Position numbers and translations under genes: made by a program. Source: Metopolophium dirhodum (lineage: Eukaryota > Arthropoda > Insecta > Hemiptera > Aphididae). From it: DNA of 64,000 nucleotides. Positions 42,380-54,785 of the stretch are shown here, piece by piece (position 1 is the stretch's first letter; the number at the start of each line of letters is the position of its first letter). Location: the NCBI RefSeq assembly GCF_019925205.1, contig NC_083565.1:32454241-32518240 (forward strand), in the 5' to 3' direction. The notes beneath the pieces were generated by a model, which saw nothing but the letters and a program-made list of their open reading frames with translations, was not told the DNA's origin and searched no databases.

Positions 42380-43025
42380 TAAAAAATTAGTCGTATTGAA
42401 TGCAAGGACGCCACATTCAATAATATTTTTCATTTCGCCACCAAAAAGATGTGTCTGTATTGAATTTATCGATTTTTAGATAATTTTTAATGCATCAGAA
42501 CCAAATTTACTTTCGACAACTTATAAGTTATTTCATTTATCAAATTGATCGCCATAGTCAAAATTCAAGACTGCTTTATTTGGTCGTGTTCTTGCACTAA
42601 ATAAAAACTAATTTTCTTCTGATAATAATATGTTGAGTGGAAAACAGCAATATTTAGTGTTGTGGTGGCATTGCATTTCATAAACTGTGATATTACAGCC
42701 GTACTCTGACTTATATTTTCAAATAGAATTTTTTTACCGTCACACCTCAAAATATAGAAGTCACAATATCGCATTGACTTAAATAATCGTAAGAAGTCAT
42801 GAGTCTAACTTTTTTGGGTACAAGAGAGTATTTCTTAATATTCAATAACGTCATAATCTAAAGTATTTGTTTTTACTTTGTAAGTATTTACAGTATTTTA
42901 GTTTCAAATGCACAGGTAAAAAAACTCTTTAAAACTGTATCTCGGCAAACTTAAAACTTCAAAGTGCTTTTTCTCATTTTACACTATACGTTTTGAGTTG
43001 TGAAAGTGCAGTTATTCTAGAGGTG
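42380..43025. mobile_element. Second copy of the CAAGACTGCCAC element, inverted
   Basis: Reverse-complemented relative to 41236-41962: its terminus CTAGAGGTGCG (to 43025) and the ATATGTTGAGTGGAAAACAG block match the first copy's start and centre. The other end is truncated near 42380. Confidence 0.7.
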
Positions 43026-43346
43026 CGAATTTTCGGTTGAACTTACAAGATCACAAGACGCAAGTGTGGGCCACACGACAAATTATTAACGTCTAATATT
43101 ATTATTTTAATTTTTCCTCGCCGGCGTTCGTCCGCTGCAGACATCGCTTCAAACGAAAACTCACGGGAAATCCTTATCCATATCGCGTTGTACACAGGTG
43201 TTTGTGCGAGCGTATATATACGTTAAGATTATTCGACAAACAACACTCGACGCCCCCTACTTTTCATCTCCGACCGTCGACCGAAAATACCTTTAACTTT
43301 TAACCCACAACCCACGCTAATCACATACATAAGTACACCGCATATA

Positions 43347-43954
43347 CCGGGTGATCCATTCAACGCATGAGTTCCGAAAACTATTAACGTTTTCGAAAAT
43401 ATATTTTTTACAATATTTTGATATTTTTTATTGTTATCGCTTTTTTAAATTTTTGATTATTACGATGATAACTGATTTTCTCGCAGAACTTATCGGTGTA
43501 TAAAAATCGAATACTGTGAGTTGATATATTTGAAGTTTAGGTGAGCCGAGTCGAGTGGTACAGCTGGGTCACCCCGCAAAATGTTAGTCCACTACTTATA
43601 TAGTTATATCAGTACTTTAAAATATATACTTATGTAAACTACTTGTCTAAAATTTGATTTTTATAAATCGAAATACTCCAGAATAAATAATAATATTCTC
43701 CTTCAGAACATGAATTTAAAATATATAGCATAATGTAATAACGATTTAAAATAGTCAAAAGAGTAAAAAAAAAATAATGAAATGACAATTTCAATTTTAT
43801 TTTTTAGCATTAACAATAAAAAAATGTTAAAACATATTATACATTATTTTGCAAAAACATTTTTTTTAAATAATTGTGTCAAAGAACAATTTCTAAAAAC
43901 GTTATAGTGTTTCTCGAATTAATATTAGTGTCTAGCGTTAAATGTATCACCCTG
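43347..43954. mobile_element. CCGGGTGAT/CAGGGTGAT MITE with TA target
   Basis: CCGGGTGATCCATTCAACGC and GCGTTAAATGTATCACCCTG are inverted ends, flanked by TA at both sides (43345-43346, 43955-43956). Part of the right end is repeated near 44470. Confidence 0.75.
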
Positions 43955-44650
43955 TATATATACAACTTAATACAATATATTATGGTATTATTATAATACT
44001 TATCCCGAACACCCACGGCCCGTCGACTTAAAACGTTAGCGATGAGGACGCCTTCAGAATATGATATTTCACGTTTCGTAAACGATTTCTGGGAAAACTT
44101 CGAAAACCCTACAAATACGGCGTTTGAGTCCTATAAACGAATACCCGAAGGAAATCCCACTCGTTTGTTTTTAAAAATTTTCCATTCTTATCTTCCGGTT
44201 AATCCACGTCGTATAAGAGATTTTATTCATACCGCCGCCGCCGTAATGTCTAGTTCAAATAATTTTTTCGTCAAACTTAAACGTTTTGATTCCTAGAGAA
44301 ATATTTTGTCTGAATAATTAAAAGTAATAAAGGAGGGATTCTATTTGAAAAATAGATGTTTGTACTGTCACAAGATCATCCTAAAGTGGTTTTTTTCCGA
44401 AAAAATGATTTTAAAATAATAATTATATATTAAAGAACTATTTCTTACCTAAAGCGTTATGGTTTTTCGAATTAATAAGTGTCTCGCGTTAAATGTATCA
44501 AATCGTATATGAGATTATATTCATACCGCCGCGCGCCGCCGCCGTAATGTCTAGTTCAAATAATTTGTTCGCCAAACTTAAACGTATTGAATTCCAAAGA
44601 CATATTACGTCACGCCATGTCTGCTGAATAATTAAAAGTGATAAAGTTTC
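43900..44650. repeat. Local duplication, about 297-bp offset
   Basis: ATTCATACCGCCGCCGCCGT then AATGTCTAGTTCAAATAATT occurs at 44222 and, with an 8-bp GC insertion, at 44519. The preceding GCGTTAAATGTATCA also repeats (43934, 44480). The insertion shifts frame, so the 84-codon frame at 44042-44296 is not conserved between copies. Confidence 0.7.
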
Positions 44651-44783
44651 TATTTGAAACTACTTAAAATACTGTGTACCTTACCGGTGTCCACATCAGC
44701 ACCCGAAAGAACTTTTTCATGTCTTAAAAGACTGAAAACATACTTAAGGAATACGATGGCTGAAGTAAATATAAAAAAATAGT
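44648..44783 (+). pseudogene. hAT transposase dimerisation-domain fossil
   Basis: A frame of 44 codons reads LLKILCTLPVSTSAPERTFS then CLKRLKTYLRNTMAE and stops. This matches the C-terminal hAT dimerisation domain (LPVSTA..ERSFS.LKRLKTYLR.TM) found in ZMYM/ZBED-like transposases. The conserved LPV, ERTFS and LK.YLR motifs are intact. Nothing N-terminal to it is readable, so it is a fragment. Confidence 0.85.
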
Positions 44784-44789
44784 TACTTT

Positions 44790-45529
44790 TCGTCTTTAAG
44801 GTTAGTATAAAACTATTTATGTATTTACTTTTCAGACTCGACTAAATGTATTAATTAACATTATTATCAATTCACCGAGAAGTTCCTATTACGCCCGAAG
44901 AAATTATTGATATTATGTCGCATAAATTTATAAAAATAGACATTATATCGTAGATTAAAATTAAATTTAACATTGTGTAGAAAAAATTACATCATTTTTT
45001 TTTCATACAAAAATTAGCTAGTTTTTCGGGGTATATATACAATGAAAATTCCTGTCTACGCCACTGTAGCCGAATATGTAATCGTTTTGGTGTATCATAC
45101 AATATGCGTTTGGAAATGAAAAATTGTTTTTCTTATAATACGAATTGAACAATTATTATAATATATTCATAGGCGCTCGTCTTGCAGGGTCCGTCGGAAA
45201 GTTCTCTCGAGACTATAAATATACGCTCACACGTTAAGCCACAGAACCCAGGTGTGCGCCATGTGGGCCCGAAGGTCTGCAGCTATAAATGTGTCCCACC
45301 CATCGAATATATATAAAGACTTCCGTTTTTATCGGTACTGCAGGCGGCGTGGCCGTCCCGGACAATCTAAAATTGTACAAACCGATCCGAATCGGAACGT
45401 CGTCGCAATATTCTAGACAGACTGACGTTTCTCGACTCGTGGTACACGTACCATATCACTATAGTAGTGGTACGTGGAAATCCCACAGGTGGTACGCGAT
45501 GGACATAATCTCCCCTTATCAAAAAAAAA
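44790..45529. other. Upstream region, no gene seen
   Basis: Moderately GC-rich around 45180-45480, with a transposon-end-like CTACGCCACTG at 45058-45068. No conserved peptide. Confidence 0.4.
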
Positions 45530-45532
45530 AAA

Positions 45533-46468
45533 AAAAATTGTGATGAATCATTATTCACATTTATTCATTTGGTTCATTTGATAATAATAATAATAATAAT
45601 TTTTTATAAAATATAAATAATTGTACATAATATTGGAGTTCCTTATAAAATAAAACTCCGTTCATATAAAATAACGTATACATTTTTGATAAGCAAAAAA
45701 AAAACGTATGTTATTTGGTCAAGTGGTAGGTATTACAGAACATTTTCACGGATATTTCCAATTTTGTTTTTATTCGCAACCCCCCTGATTGTCGAGTTTG
45801 TGAATTTTCGCAAAACAAACTTCAAGTTCAGAACATTTTCTGTGTTCTTACTTGAATTTTTTTGACAATATTTCAATTTTAAAGCGAGATAATAGCATTT
45901 AATTGGTAATAATTTACCTACTATCATAATACTCGCATAAAATTGAAAAATCGTAAAAAAGCCAACTCAAGAACACAGATATTGTTCTTAACTTTAAGTT
46001 TGATAATAGATCAATTCACTCTAATAATAACGCTCTATATTATAATTATAAATAAAATTTTTCTTTTTGTGCGTTATATCATAATTTTGAAATTCCTAAT
46101 ATAATAAAATTCCATCAATATAAAATAACGTAAGCATTTTTGATAAGCAATAAAAATTAGTGTTATTTGATCAAGTAGTATTTATGAACATTTTCACGAA
46201 TATTTAAAAAAAATTGTGATGAATCCATTATTCACATTTAATCATTTGGTTCATTTGATAATAATAATAATAATAATTTTTTATAAAATATAAATAATTG
46301 TACATAATATTGGAGTTCTTTATAAAATAAAACTCCGTTCATATAAAATAACGTATACATTTTTGATAAGCAAAAAAAAAAACGTATGTTATTTGGTCAA
46401 GTGGTAGGTATTACAGAACATTTTCACGGATATTTCCAATTTTGTTTTTATTCGCAACCCCCACTGAT
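45533..46468. repeat. Direct repeat pair (260 bp each) with a third diverged copy
   Basis: Copies at about 45533-45796 and 46209-46468 are nearly identical from ATTGTGATGAAT to TATTCGCAACCCCC, 676 bp apart. A diverged copy lies between them at about 46085-46208 (AATAACGTAAGCATTTTTGA). The high identity points to a recent duplication or gene conversion. Confidence 0.85.
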
Positions 46469-46689
46469 TATCTAGTTTTGGTATTTTTGGGGCGGTAGTG
46501 AAGCATTACCATATTACCCCCCCCCCCTCCCCCATTCCCCTCATATGCAATATTATTGAATCGCATAAAGTGTTAGATATATTATTATTATTATTATTAT
46601 TATTCTCTATACCTATACTTATCGTTATGTGATCACTCGCGGATGATATTGTCAAAAACATAATATTTAATTATTCAAAATAATATTAG

Positions 46690-47110
46690 TTTTGAATTTT
46701 CGAACTCGGAGTGTTCTTCCACACTCACAGTCGTTCTACGTCCCTCGTCTTTCACACCCGTTCGTTTTATCTCTCTCTCTCGTAATTTCACAACATTCGA
46801 CTTGTCGCCTGTTTTCCGTCGCTCTCTCTCGCACTCATCTCTTCGTCTCCACCTCGCCCACCGCGGGCCACGATTTTCTCCACGTCTCCGTCATCGCCAC
46901 CGCGCACTGTCAGTCGGCCCGTCCAAAGTTTGAAGTCGAAATTAACGGAGGAGTTCATCCCGCGGCGGCCCGCCCCCGGTGGGTGGCGGCGGGTGGGGGA
47001 TTCCCAGCTGCGCGCCCGCGGAGTTGTTGATCCGCGGGGTGCGGGGGAAAGTGCATTTATAGAGATAAGGACGGATACGTGCCTAGTAGTCGTTCGCAGG
47101 ACTTGACACG
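46690..47110. promoter_or_regulatory. CpG-rich patch, candidate promoter or 5' exon
   Basis: GC-rich with a CT-rich left half and an arthropod initiator-like TCAGTC at 46910-46915. Frames on both strands are open for over 100 codons but show no known domain. It lies 8 kb upstream of nvy exon a and could belong to nvy or another gene. Confidence 0.25.
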
Positions 47111-47880
47111 GATCACGGCGTTTGTTTATTTTTCTAATGGCACTGGTAAACATATTATTGTTGACGTAGCCCAGTGTGTTTTTATATGATAACACGACCG
47201 ATGTTGCCGTATAATATATATTTTATATATAAGCTCTCTTTCAGCCGTTTTCCAACGTAAATACAATATAATATGCGGATAAGAATCGCGTCGAGTGACA
47301 AAATATAAAAACTAAATATATAATGACGTACGCACACCCACTACACCACGGTGACCCACTCGATCACGTGCAGCAGAAATACAAATAATATCGTGAACGA
47401 TGCACGTATCGCATGTTATATTATTATCTATTTTTTTTTTAAATGTATACATTTTATTTTATTTTGGTAAAAGGCTTCCCACTACAGACGTTTTTAGCGG
47501 CCTACATTGACCTAATTTTTGAAAACACACAAACACATTCATTACATTATACATCTTAAATGTTCTTATTACAAGTATAATATAATAATATATTTGCGCA
47601 AAAGTTGAAATTGGACCCCCGACGAAAATAACGTCCGACAATCCACCAAGAATTTTATAAATTGGCTATTTTGAATTTCACAAAACAAATTAACATTAGG
47701 TTTTAAATTTTGTATTTTCCATATTATATTATACATGTAGCGCAAGAGTCAATGACTCATAACCATAGAACGATACTCAATATTTTTCCTCTACGAAGAA
47801 AATCTATGAATCATAAATATGTTTTTGTTAGTAATAAGTAACGATGACAACGAAAACCTTATGAAAAATCGGTGACAAAC
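47111..47880. other. AT-rich, nothing recognised
   Basis: No clear gene. The AAATTGGCTATTTTGAATTT stretch at 47658-47677 resembles the interior of the palindromic element at 51439-52195. Confidence 0.4.
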
Positions 47881-47924
47881 AAAAATCGTGTACCCAGCCC
47901 AAAAACGTATTTATGTTAAAAAAG

Positions 47925-48330
47925 TGTATAAGTGGATGTCGCTTGGCTGTACAGTAGGTTACAAGTGGGTCAATGTAAGATGGATTGTATTAAACTTTAA
48001 TTCAATGATATCATTGAATGAGAAAAACGATTCTGAGCGGAAACGGTTTTGTCAGTCTGGATATTTTATATTGTTATTGTTTATTATAGCCTGTAAGTTG
48101 AATTGATATTATAATATTATAATTTTTTATCCGTTTCTGTGGTGATAAAGAAAGCGTTAGAAATTAAAATCCCGTTTTTAGCAGTTTTTCATTAACAGTG
48201 GTTTTTCCCGTGGCATTAAATAACTATTGAGAAAATCGAAAAATGACATCTCTAGAAATTTTTTACACAGGATAAAAACAATTTAAAAAAACACCATAGT
48301 AAAACCACCAGCTCCCTCGCTCCGCTCAGG
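47925..48330 (+). repeat. Interspersed repeat family A, forward copy
   Basis: GGATGTCGCTTGGCTGTACA and TAGGTTACAAGTGGGTCAAT, then CGATTCTGAGCGGAAACGGT and GTTTTTCCCGTGGCATTAAA. The parts follow in the same order as at 53464-53930. Confidence 0.8.
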
Positions 48331-48779
48331 ATCTAAAAATAGATTAATAAATATTAAGCGACTATTACCATGAACCTAATTGTAATTGTACTGCTCTATG
48401 TTAATATTTCTTCTCACATTTTAATGTAAATCGATTATTCGTTTATGTTTCACGTTGTGCTGAGTTATTTTTAAACTATAATTTTTAGTAGGTACGTCTT
48501 TTATTTTCTATAATTTATACTAAATAATATTATTACCTACTTATAACTGTATACAATATTTTTTTTATTAGTTTTATAATCCACAATCTATTTCAAAGTT
48601 CTGTGACCATCCGTCTCCAACACGAGCTCAGCTTAAAGGAGGATATTGATAATCGAAAAAATGATATACATCAATAATTATCGGTCGATAAAAATATTAA
48701 AATGACGTCAAGAGGATATAGTTTAATTTTGTATGTACAACTTTACGTGTTTTCTCGGAGAATGAGATGAGGTAGGTTT

Positions 48780-49270
48780 AACCGATATATTATGTATTAT
48801 TGCGATACGCGTTGCAATAACGTGCAATACGCGATATATTTAAAAACGAATTGGCGCACAGCTGTTTCGCGACTACGACGACTATACTACTCCGATTTCG
48901 TCTATCGCGAAATTAGCGTAAATCCGTTGACTTTACGACCCATAATAATTTATATTACCGTTCGGAATATGAATAGGTATATATATATATATATATATAT
49001 CGGTGCATATTGTACCGCCTTCGCCACCGCCACCGCCGCCGTGCAACAGAAGTTCCTAATCGATTCCTGTAAAAATTGGTTGCATCTGGGAAGTTAAAGT
49101 TAAGCTGTGACCGGTCGACCGATACCGTTAACGTGCACCTGAGCTCCATCACATCGCGCGAAATAACCCTATATATACCCCGCGCCTAATCCCTCGCTAT
49201 CCATTTGCAACCCCCTCGCCGCCTCCGGCAAGCGCAAGCTGCTGCCACCGTTCCCGTCATCCTTCAACAT
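48780..49270. other. GC-rich patch with (TA)n tract
   Basis: CpG-containing sequence with (TA)n at 48978-49000 and CCGCCACCG repeats at 49022-49042. On the + strand 49205-49262 reads like a short Lys/Leu/Pro peptide but has no splice or family support. (TA)n also at 49305-49332. Confidence 0.3.
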
Positions 49271-49301
49271 TAATAACATATCCAGATACCATTATATAAT
49301 G

Positions 49302-49339
<38 letters not shown>

Positions 49340-49990
49340 CTATGTCGTGTAGGTTATAGCCTCTAGGTAGGTATATATATGATATAAAATATATAGGCGG
49401 TGTACACACTTTACAACGATCGTTGTCGCGTTTCGAACACCGCACGACAAATGTGATCGGTATAAAGCACGATTGAGCATAAAACGATTGAGCGCATACC
49501 TTTTTAGCACCACGATTGAGCATAGAATATTTTATGCCATGTTGCCACATTCACGTCGCCGATGACATTTTGTAGTTTATTATTTTCACGTATGTGATAC
49601 ACCGCAATTATTATGATATCAGACGAGCCCCCCGGCTATTTACCGACAATGATATCGATTAAAAAATTACTTCCGGAGCAATAAAGTTCCACGACGTTTT
49701 GAACATTTAGCATTGCTGCAGGTGGAAAATATAAGATGATTAAGATATACAATTCCAAAATTATTGTAGAAATAATATCAGTGTTCGCGGATCACCTATA
49801 GTCGTGTCACATAAAGTGCGTTTAACATAAGTGCGTACACCTAGTTTTTATTTTTTTTTCTTTACTATGGATATAACAATTATTTTATCAGAAAGAGGCA
49901 AAGAATTGAACTAAACGCGAACCATATTGCGACACATAAAAATATTAGGTACCTCAGAAACATTCTGCCACCATACAGGCCACTAAGGCC

Positions 49991-50353
49991 CAGGGGTAGG
50001 CAATGGGCGGCCCGAAGGAAAAAGCTCGGGGAGCCTGGGGAGACTGGACCTCCAAGTGTGTAACTTCGCTCTTCAAAATGACGTTTTTAAAGAACATATA
50101 TCGTTCGAGATCACAACTGATCAACACCTTGAAAACACTCTGCAGCGCATTAGTATTGTTCTCGCCAAGAATGCCAAATTTAAAAACTGGCTAATATTAT
50201 ATAATATTAAATAATTTGTTTTAAATAGCTTAAAATGTATTTCATACACAAAAATAAACGCATTATATTAACTAGTATTTAAGTTTTTTCTGGCCCTCGA
50301 AAATTTTTTTTCAAATTATCTGGACCGCCGTAGAGTTTAATTGCCGATTGCTG
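49991..50353 (+). mobile_element. hAT element, CAGGGGTAGGCAA end
   Basis: Starts CAGGGGTAGGCAATGGGCGG, a classic hAT terminus. The diverged right end, reverse-complemented, reads CAGCAATCGGCAATTAAAC. ACTAAG occurs just outside both ends and may be the remains of the 8-bp duplication. It contains a transposase C-terminal fossil. Confidence 0.65.
50057..50205 (+). pseudogene. hAT transposase C-terminus (ZBED/GTF2IRD2-like), frameshifted
   Basis: TSLFKMTFLKNIYRSR in one frame and TTDQHLENTLQRI in the next frame line up with the usual (F..MK..K..YRSRLTDEHL...L) C-terminal end of ZBED5/GTF2IRD2-related hAT transposases. One base change of frame near 50110-50115 separates them. Only this end survives. 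Confidence 0.7.
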
Positions 50354-50359
50354 CGACTA

Positions 50360-51438
50360 AGCAGCAGTAACTCCATTATTGTCAAAATCGAATGTCAATA
50401 AATACTAATACCGTGTTAATTCACTACATCGATTATACCGTAATACGAATTCTCAATCCCCAATTTCTCAGTTTTTCTCATGTATGCATACGTAAGTTCA
50501 TTAAGATCACAAACAATAATAAGCTGCAGCGTGTCCAAATATACTATACAACAAAAATCAGTACAAGCAACAGTGTGTGCATGCTAATAGACACATGACT
50601 GAATCCTGTGGGGGTAAGGAATGAAATAGATCTACTGAAAATGATCTTCAGAAAGACGACTTGAGCTATTCGAATCTGTCGGGCAGCTTTGCGAGGTCTA
50701 CAGTGTATTTTCATGCGATAAAATAGCAATGTGTTGCATAATTCGGCAGGTGGTTGAAGAAACACTGATTTGTAATTTATTCTACAAGCACCACCGGAAA
50801 CAACCTGCAGCATTGCACCGTATCCGCTGCAGTTTTTTATAATTTTTTAATAAAATATGTCCGTGTATTATAGTCGTTTCGATGTAGGTCATCGCCGATC
50901 GACCATGCGAAGCGACCACCGTGGTTGGAAATCTCTACCGCTCAAGTACTATAGCTAGTGGTATACCATGATTAATATTATTGAGCGCTTCCTCGTGTAC
51001 GATTTTATCGTTCGGGGTAGTTACCATTTATGTGAGAGTTAACATTTTCTCATTACAATATTAAGTTTTTTTTTTAATTCCATATTATTATTACTATTAT
51101 TTTAAAAAATACGTATCGTAGAAAAATGTTGAGTAGGGTCGGGACCCCACGTAGAGTGCACCCCCTTATTGTTAATTATCCTATCGTGGTTCTCAGGCTT
51201 TTTCAATCTGCCCGTATAGTTTGAAAATGTCCATGTACGTTATTTTACAACTTACAAGCATCATTTTAACAATTTTTGTCTTACGTTTAAGTGGCATAAT
51301 TTTTTTTTTCGTCAAGTCTTTCTGTTACACGGTATAACTTACACCTTGAAACCTTGTATATGTGATGTGATATACCTATTGGTATAAATAGCTAGGAATA
51401 TAAATGGTCTAACATTTTTTTGAACTCTCTTTTATATA
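50360..51438. other. Upstream region, nothing firm
   Basis: At 51190-51260 GTGGTTCTCAGGCTTTTTCA with TAGTTTGAAAATGTCCATG recalls the left half of hAT MITEs at 36697 and 56789. No gene recognised. Confidence 0.4.
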
Positions 51439-52195
51439 CAGGGTGTCTCACTGCGATCTGACAAATGAAATAACTTTTGTTCTAATTAATATTTTTAAAA
51501 AATTTCTTTTAAATATAATTCATAGACTATTGCGCTACATTTTTAGTATACATTTTTTATTTTTTATTTTTTAATACTGAAAATAAAAAACTTAAAAACT
51601 GATAAGAAAAATTTCCAAAATATCCAAAATAGCCAATTTGTAAATCTGATTTTCTGAAAAATTTATATCGTAAAAACATTTATTTAAGTCAAGTGGCTGA
51701 TTTTTTACTATTTTTTTAAATATCAATATTCTTGTTAAGTAATATACGATCTAGTTTATGTTAGAAACATTATAATTTCAAAAAATATAAATCATTTTGA
51801 AATTATGTTACAAAATGTTCATATAAAATAATTTCAAAATGATTTATATTTTTTGAAATTATAATGTTTCTAACATAAACTAGATCGTATATTACTTAAC
51901 AAGAATATTGATATTTAAAAAAATGGTAAAAAATCAGCCACTTGACTTAAATAAATGTTTTTACGATATAAATTTTTCTGAAAATCAGATTTACAAATTG
52001 GCTATTTTTGATATTTTGGAAATTTTTTTTATCAGTTTTTAAGTTTTTTATTTTCAGTATTAAAAAATAAAAAATAAAAAATGTATACTAAAAATGTAGC
52101 GCAATAGTCTATGAATTATATTTAAAAGAAATTTTTTAAAAATATTAATTAGAACAAAAGTTATTTCATTTGTCAGATCTCAGTGGGACACCCTG
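51439..52195. mobile_element. Near-perfect 757-bp palindromic (foldback) element
   Basis: CAGGGTGTCTCACTG at the left and CAGTGGGACACCCTG at the right; the two arms of about 365 bp match with roughly six mismatches and meet around 51817. TA-rich flanks (TATATA both sides) suit a TA target. The terminus CAGGGTG places it with the CAGGGTGAT family. No transposase frame fits. Confidence 0.95.
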
Positions 52196-52199
52196 TATA

Positions 52200-53460
52200 T
52201 ATAGATAAGCAATATGCGAATAATTATTTTCACATTGTACCATGGTAGAAAATGGTAGGCAATTAAAAGTAAAAAGGTAGACTGTTGTTATATTTCAATT
52301 TCGGAATATTTAAAAAAGTTTGTAGGGGAAAACCAATTAATGCGTGCAGATGTTTCCTAATATATAATAACAATAATAATAAAAAATACTCCTATAAGGA
52401 AACTTAACTGAAAAACATCAAGTCAACGTTTTTAAAATTGATCATCATTCATTATTCATATACTGTAGTGGTAGAAATTTAATTTTAAAATACATTAAGG
52501 AATCACAAATAGGTACCTATAACAATTATTCTATAAAATATGTATGTTAGGGCGAAGTACCTACCTATTCGTTTGAAATTCAAATAATCATATACGTAAG
52601 CATCAAAGTATATAGGTATTAAAGTTGGCAAGATCCATAAACAATCTATTTTTAAGGAGTTCAAAATTAGGAAATATGATAAAGTCAACAACGTAATGCG
52701 AGTACGAGTTTTGCACTCGTCCCACACAATGATAGGGTACTAATAAAGTGTTCACACCTATCTATAATGCAACTTCCATAAGCCACGTGCTTAATCTTTT
52801 CGTTTTATGTTTAGCAAAAAGAACGCACTTTTTGTCCAACATTTATCGGTCGATTTATTTTAATAACTTTACTATACGTAATTTTGTTTCTTTTTCATTT
52901 TTTCTTTCCACAACACTATATACAGTTGTTAGATAAAAATATTTTGTAATAATTCTAAATAAATGGTGAAAAAAATTGGGTTTTTGAAAGAGAAAAAATA
53001 TGTAAGAGTAATACGCGCAGATATTGACGAATTCTGATGAAATGTGTACAACTGAAAATCTCGAAGCAGTCCAAAACGGTTTTCTCCGTTATCTCTCTTT
53101 CGAATTCAAAGTAGAACGCCAACTGAGTATAATAGTTTGTTAACTTACTTTAATCTAGAATCATTAAATAAAAAAGAGATTACCTACACTATGTATTTTT
53201 ACAAAAATCATTAAACAATACCATAGATTGTTCATATTTGTTAGAACAATATTAAAATTTCGAATTAATAACAAATCTAGAAGAAATCAAAATTGTTTTA
53301 TAATTAATAATATTTCTAAAAATTATTTACGTTCTTCGCCTGTAAATATATTGATGACCATAGGAAAACTACAGAGTTAAATTTATTTTAGTTATCTGTA
53401 AAGTATGGTTTAAAATTATGTATTATATTATGTTTGTATACACTGTTATACTATAAAAAA
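52200..53460. other. AT-rich, no gene or clear repeat
   Basis: Nothing recognised beyond AT-rich sequence and short frames. Confidence 0.5.
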
Positions 53461-53463
53461 AAA

Positions 53464-53930
53464 AGCGGGCAAGTGGATGTCGCTCTGTTGTACAGTAGGT
53501 TACAAGTGGGATTGTATTAAACTTGAATTCAACGATACAATATCATTTCACAAGAAAAACGATTCTGAGCGGAGACGGTTTGTCAGTCTGGATTTTTTAA
53601 ATTGTTATTATTTATTGTAGTCTGTAAGTTAAATTAATAATATTATAATTTTTTATTCGTTTCTATGGTGATAAACAAAGCATTAGTAATTAAAATCCCA
53701 TTTTTAGCGGTTTTTCGTAATTTGTCGGTGGTTTTTCCCGTGGCATTAAATAACTATTGAGAAAATCGAAAAATGACCTTTTTAAAGTACCATTTTGATC
53801 CAATTTGCCTAAAGATTGGGTACTATAGGTGGAAATTAAAGCACTCCTCCTGGTAGACATTTTGTATACAGGATAAAAAAAATAAATAAACACCATTGTA
53901 AAACCACTTTGTTCCACTCAGAATCGAAAA
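53464..53930 (+). repeat. Interspersed repeat family A, best forward copy
   Basis: GGATGTCGCTCTGTTGTACA then TAGGTTACAAGTGGGATTGT begins it; CGATTCTGAGCGGAGACGGT, the GTTTCTATGGTGATAAAC block and GTTTTTCCCGTGGCATTAAA follow. The minus-strand frame over it is shared in part with the copy at 6290 but shows no known domain. Confidence 0.8.
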
Positions 53931-54208
53931 AGTATTTTAATGTCACTCACCATCATTAGTTTTTAATATAAAAATTATTTTGTAAATGTAGCTTTTTCCG
54001 TAAATAAATAAATAAATAATAATAATAATTTGAATGTGTCTTAAAAATGTCAGGTATCGGGGTACGTAGAATATAACTTAGTACGACGGACGACCGAATA
54101 TAGAAAGTATCCATCTATACTTTTGACGAATAATAATCTTAAACGGAGAACGTAAATTATATAAAATTACATTTTATAGTTTGCGACCTATAATATTATA
54201 TTTTACCG

Positions 54209-54785
54209 CAGTGGTTCCCAAACTGTGTACAATAGGTACCACAGCTCTATAAGAAATTATTTACAATGTTTTATTGAAATTATTTTTTGTTAATTTCGAA
54301 TTGAATCTTATAAAAAATGAGAGTCACGATTTTCGTCTTACACAGCGACTATATAACCAAATTATACCGCAACCGGTATCAAGCAGAATCTGAGCTCCGA
54401 CTCCACCTGTCAATATAAAAACCTGACAATTTCAAACATTATCAGCCTTTAACATATCATTATAGTTACAATGTAACGATATTCATTGTTTAAATAATTT
54501 TTCTCGTTTTAAAATACTTTTCATAATATTTCTTATAGTTATAAAAAATGTATTCAATTTGGGTTGGCTGCGAATGCTTAGAACGCTTACCTTTGCCTAT
54601 ATATTGTATTATGTTCAATAAAATGATAAAAAATGATTATCAACGACAGTTATATTATTAGTGTTCGTTTAATATTTATGTTAAATTTATGTTTCCTATA
54701 GTATATTCTGCACAGCAGGGCACACCGCGGTTGAATTTGGTTCAAAAAAAAGCAACTCCAGAAAAATAAATTTGGGAACCACTTT
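54209..54785. mobile_element. hAT MITE, CAGTGGTTCCCAAAC ends
   Basis: Left CAGTGGTTCCCAAACTGTG, right AATTTGGGAACCACTTT. The flanks TTTTACCG (54201-54208) and TTTTAACG (54786-54793) differ by one base, fitting an aged 8-bp duplication. Confidence 0.75.

Noticed and set aside
44042..44296. 84-codon frame as a small gene
   Set aside because: Its end is duplicated at 44512 with an 8-bp frameshifting insertion, so the frame is not kept.
46692..47195. Overlapping frames on both strands as a gene
   Set aside because: Composition-driven; no domain and no convincing splice sites, kept only as a possible promoter patch.
47888..48106. 72-codon frame as a gene
   Set aside because: It is within repeat family A and not conserved in the other copies.
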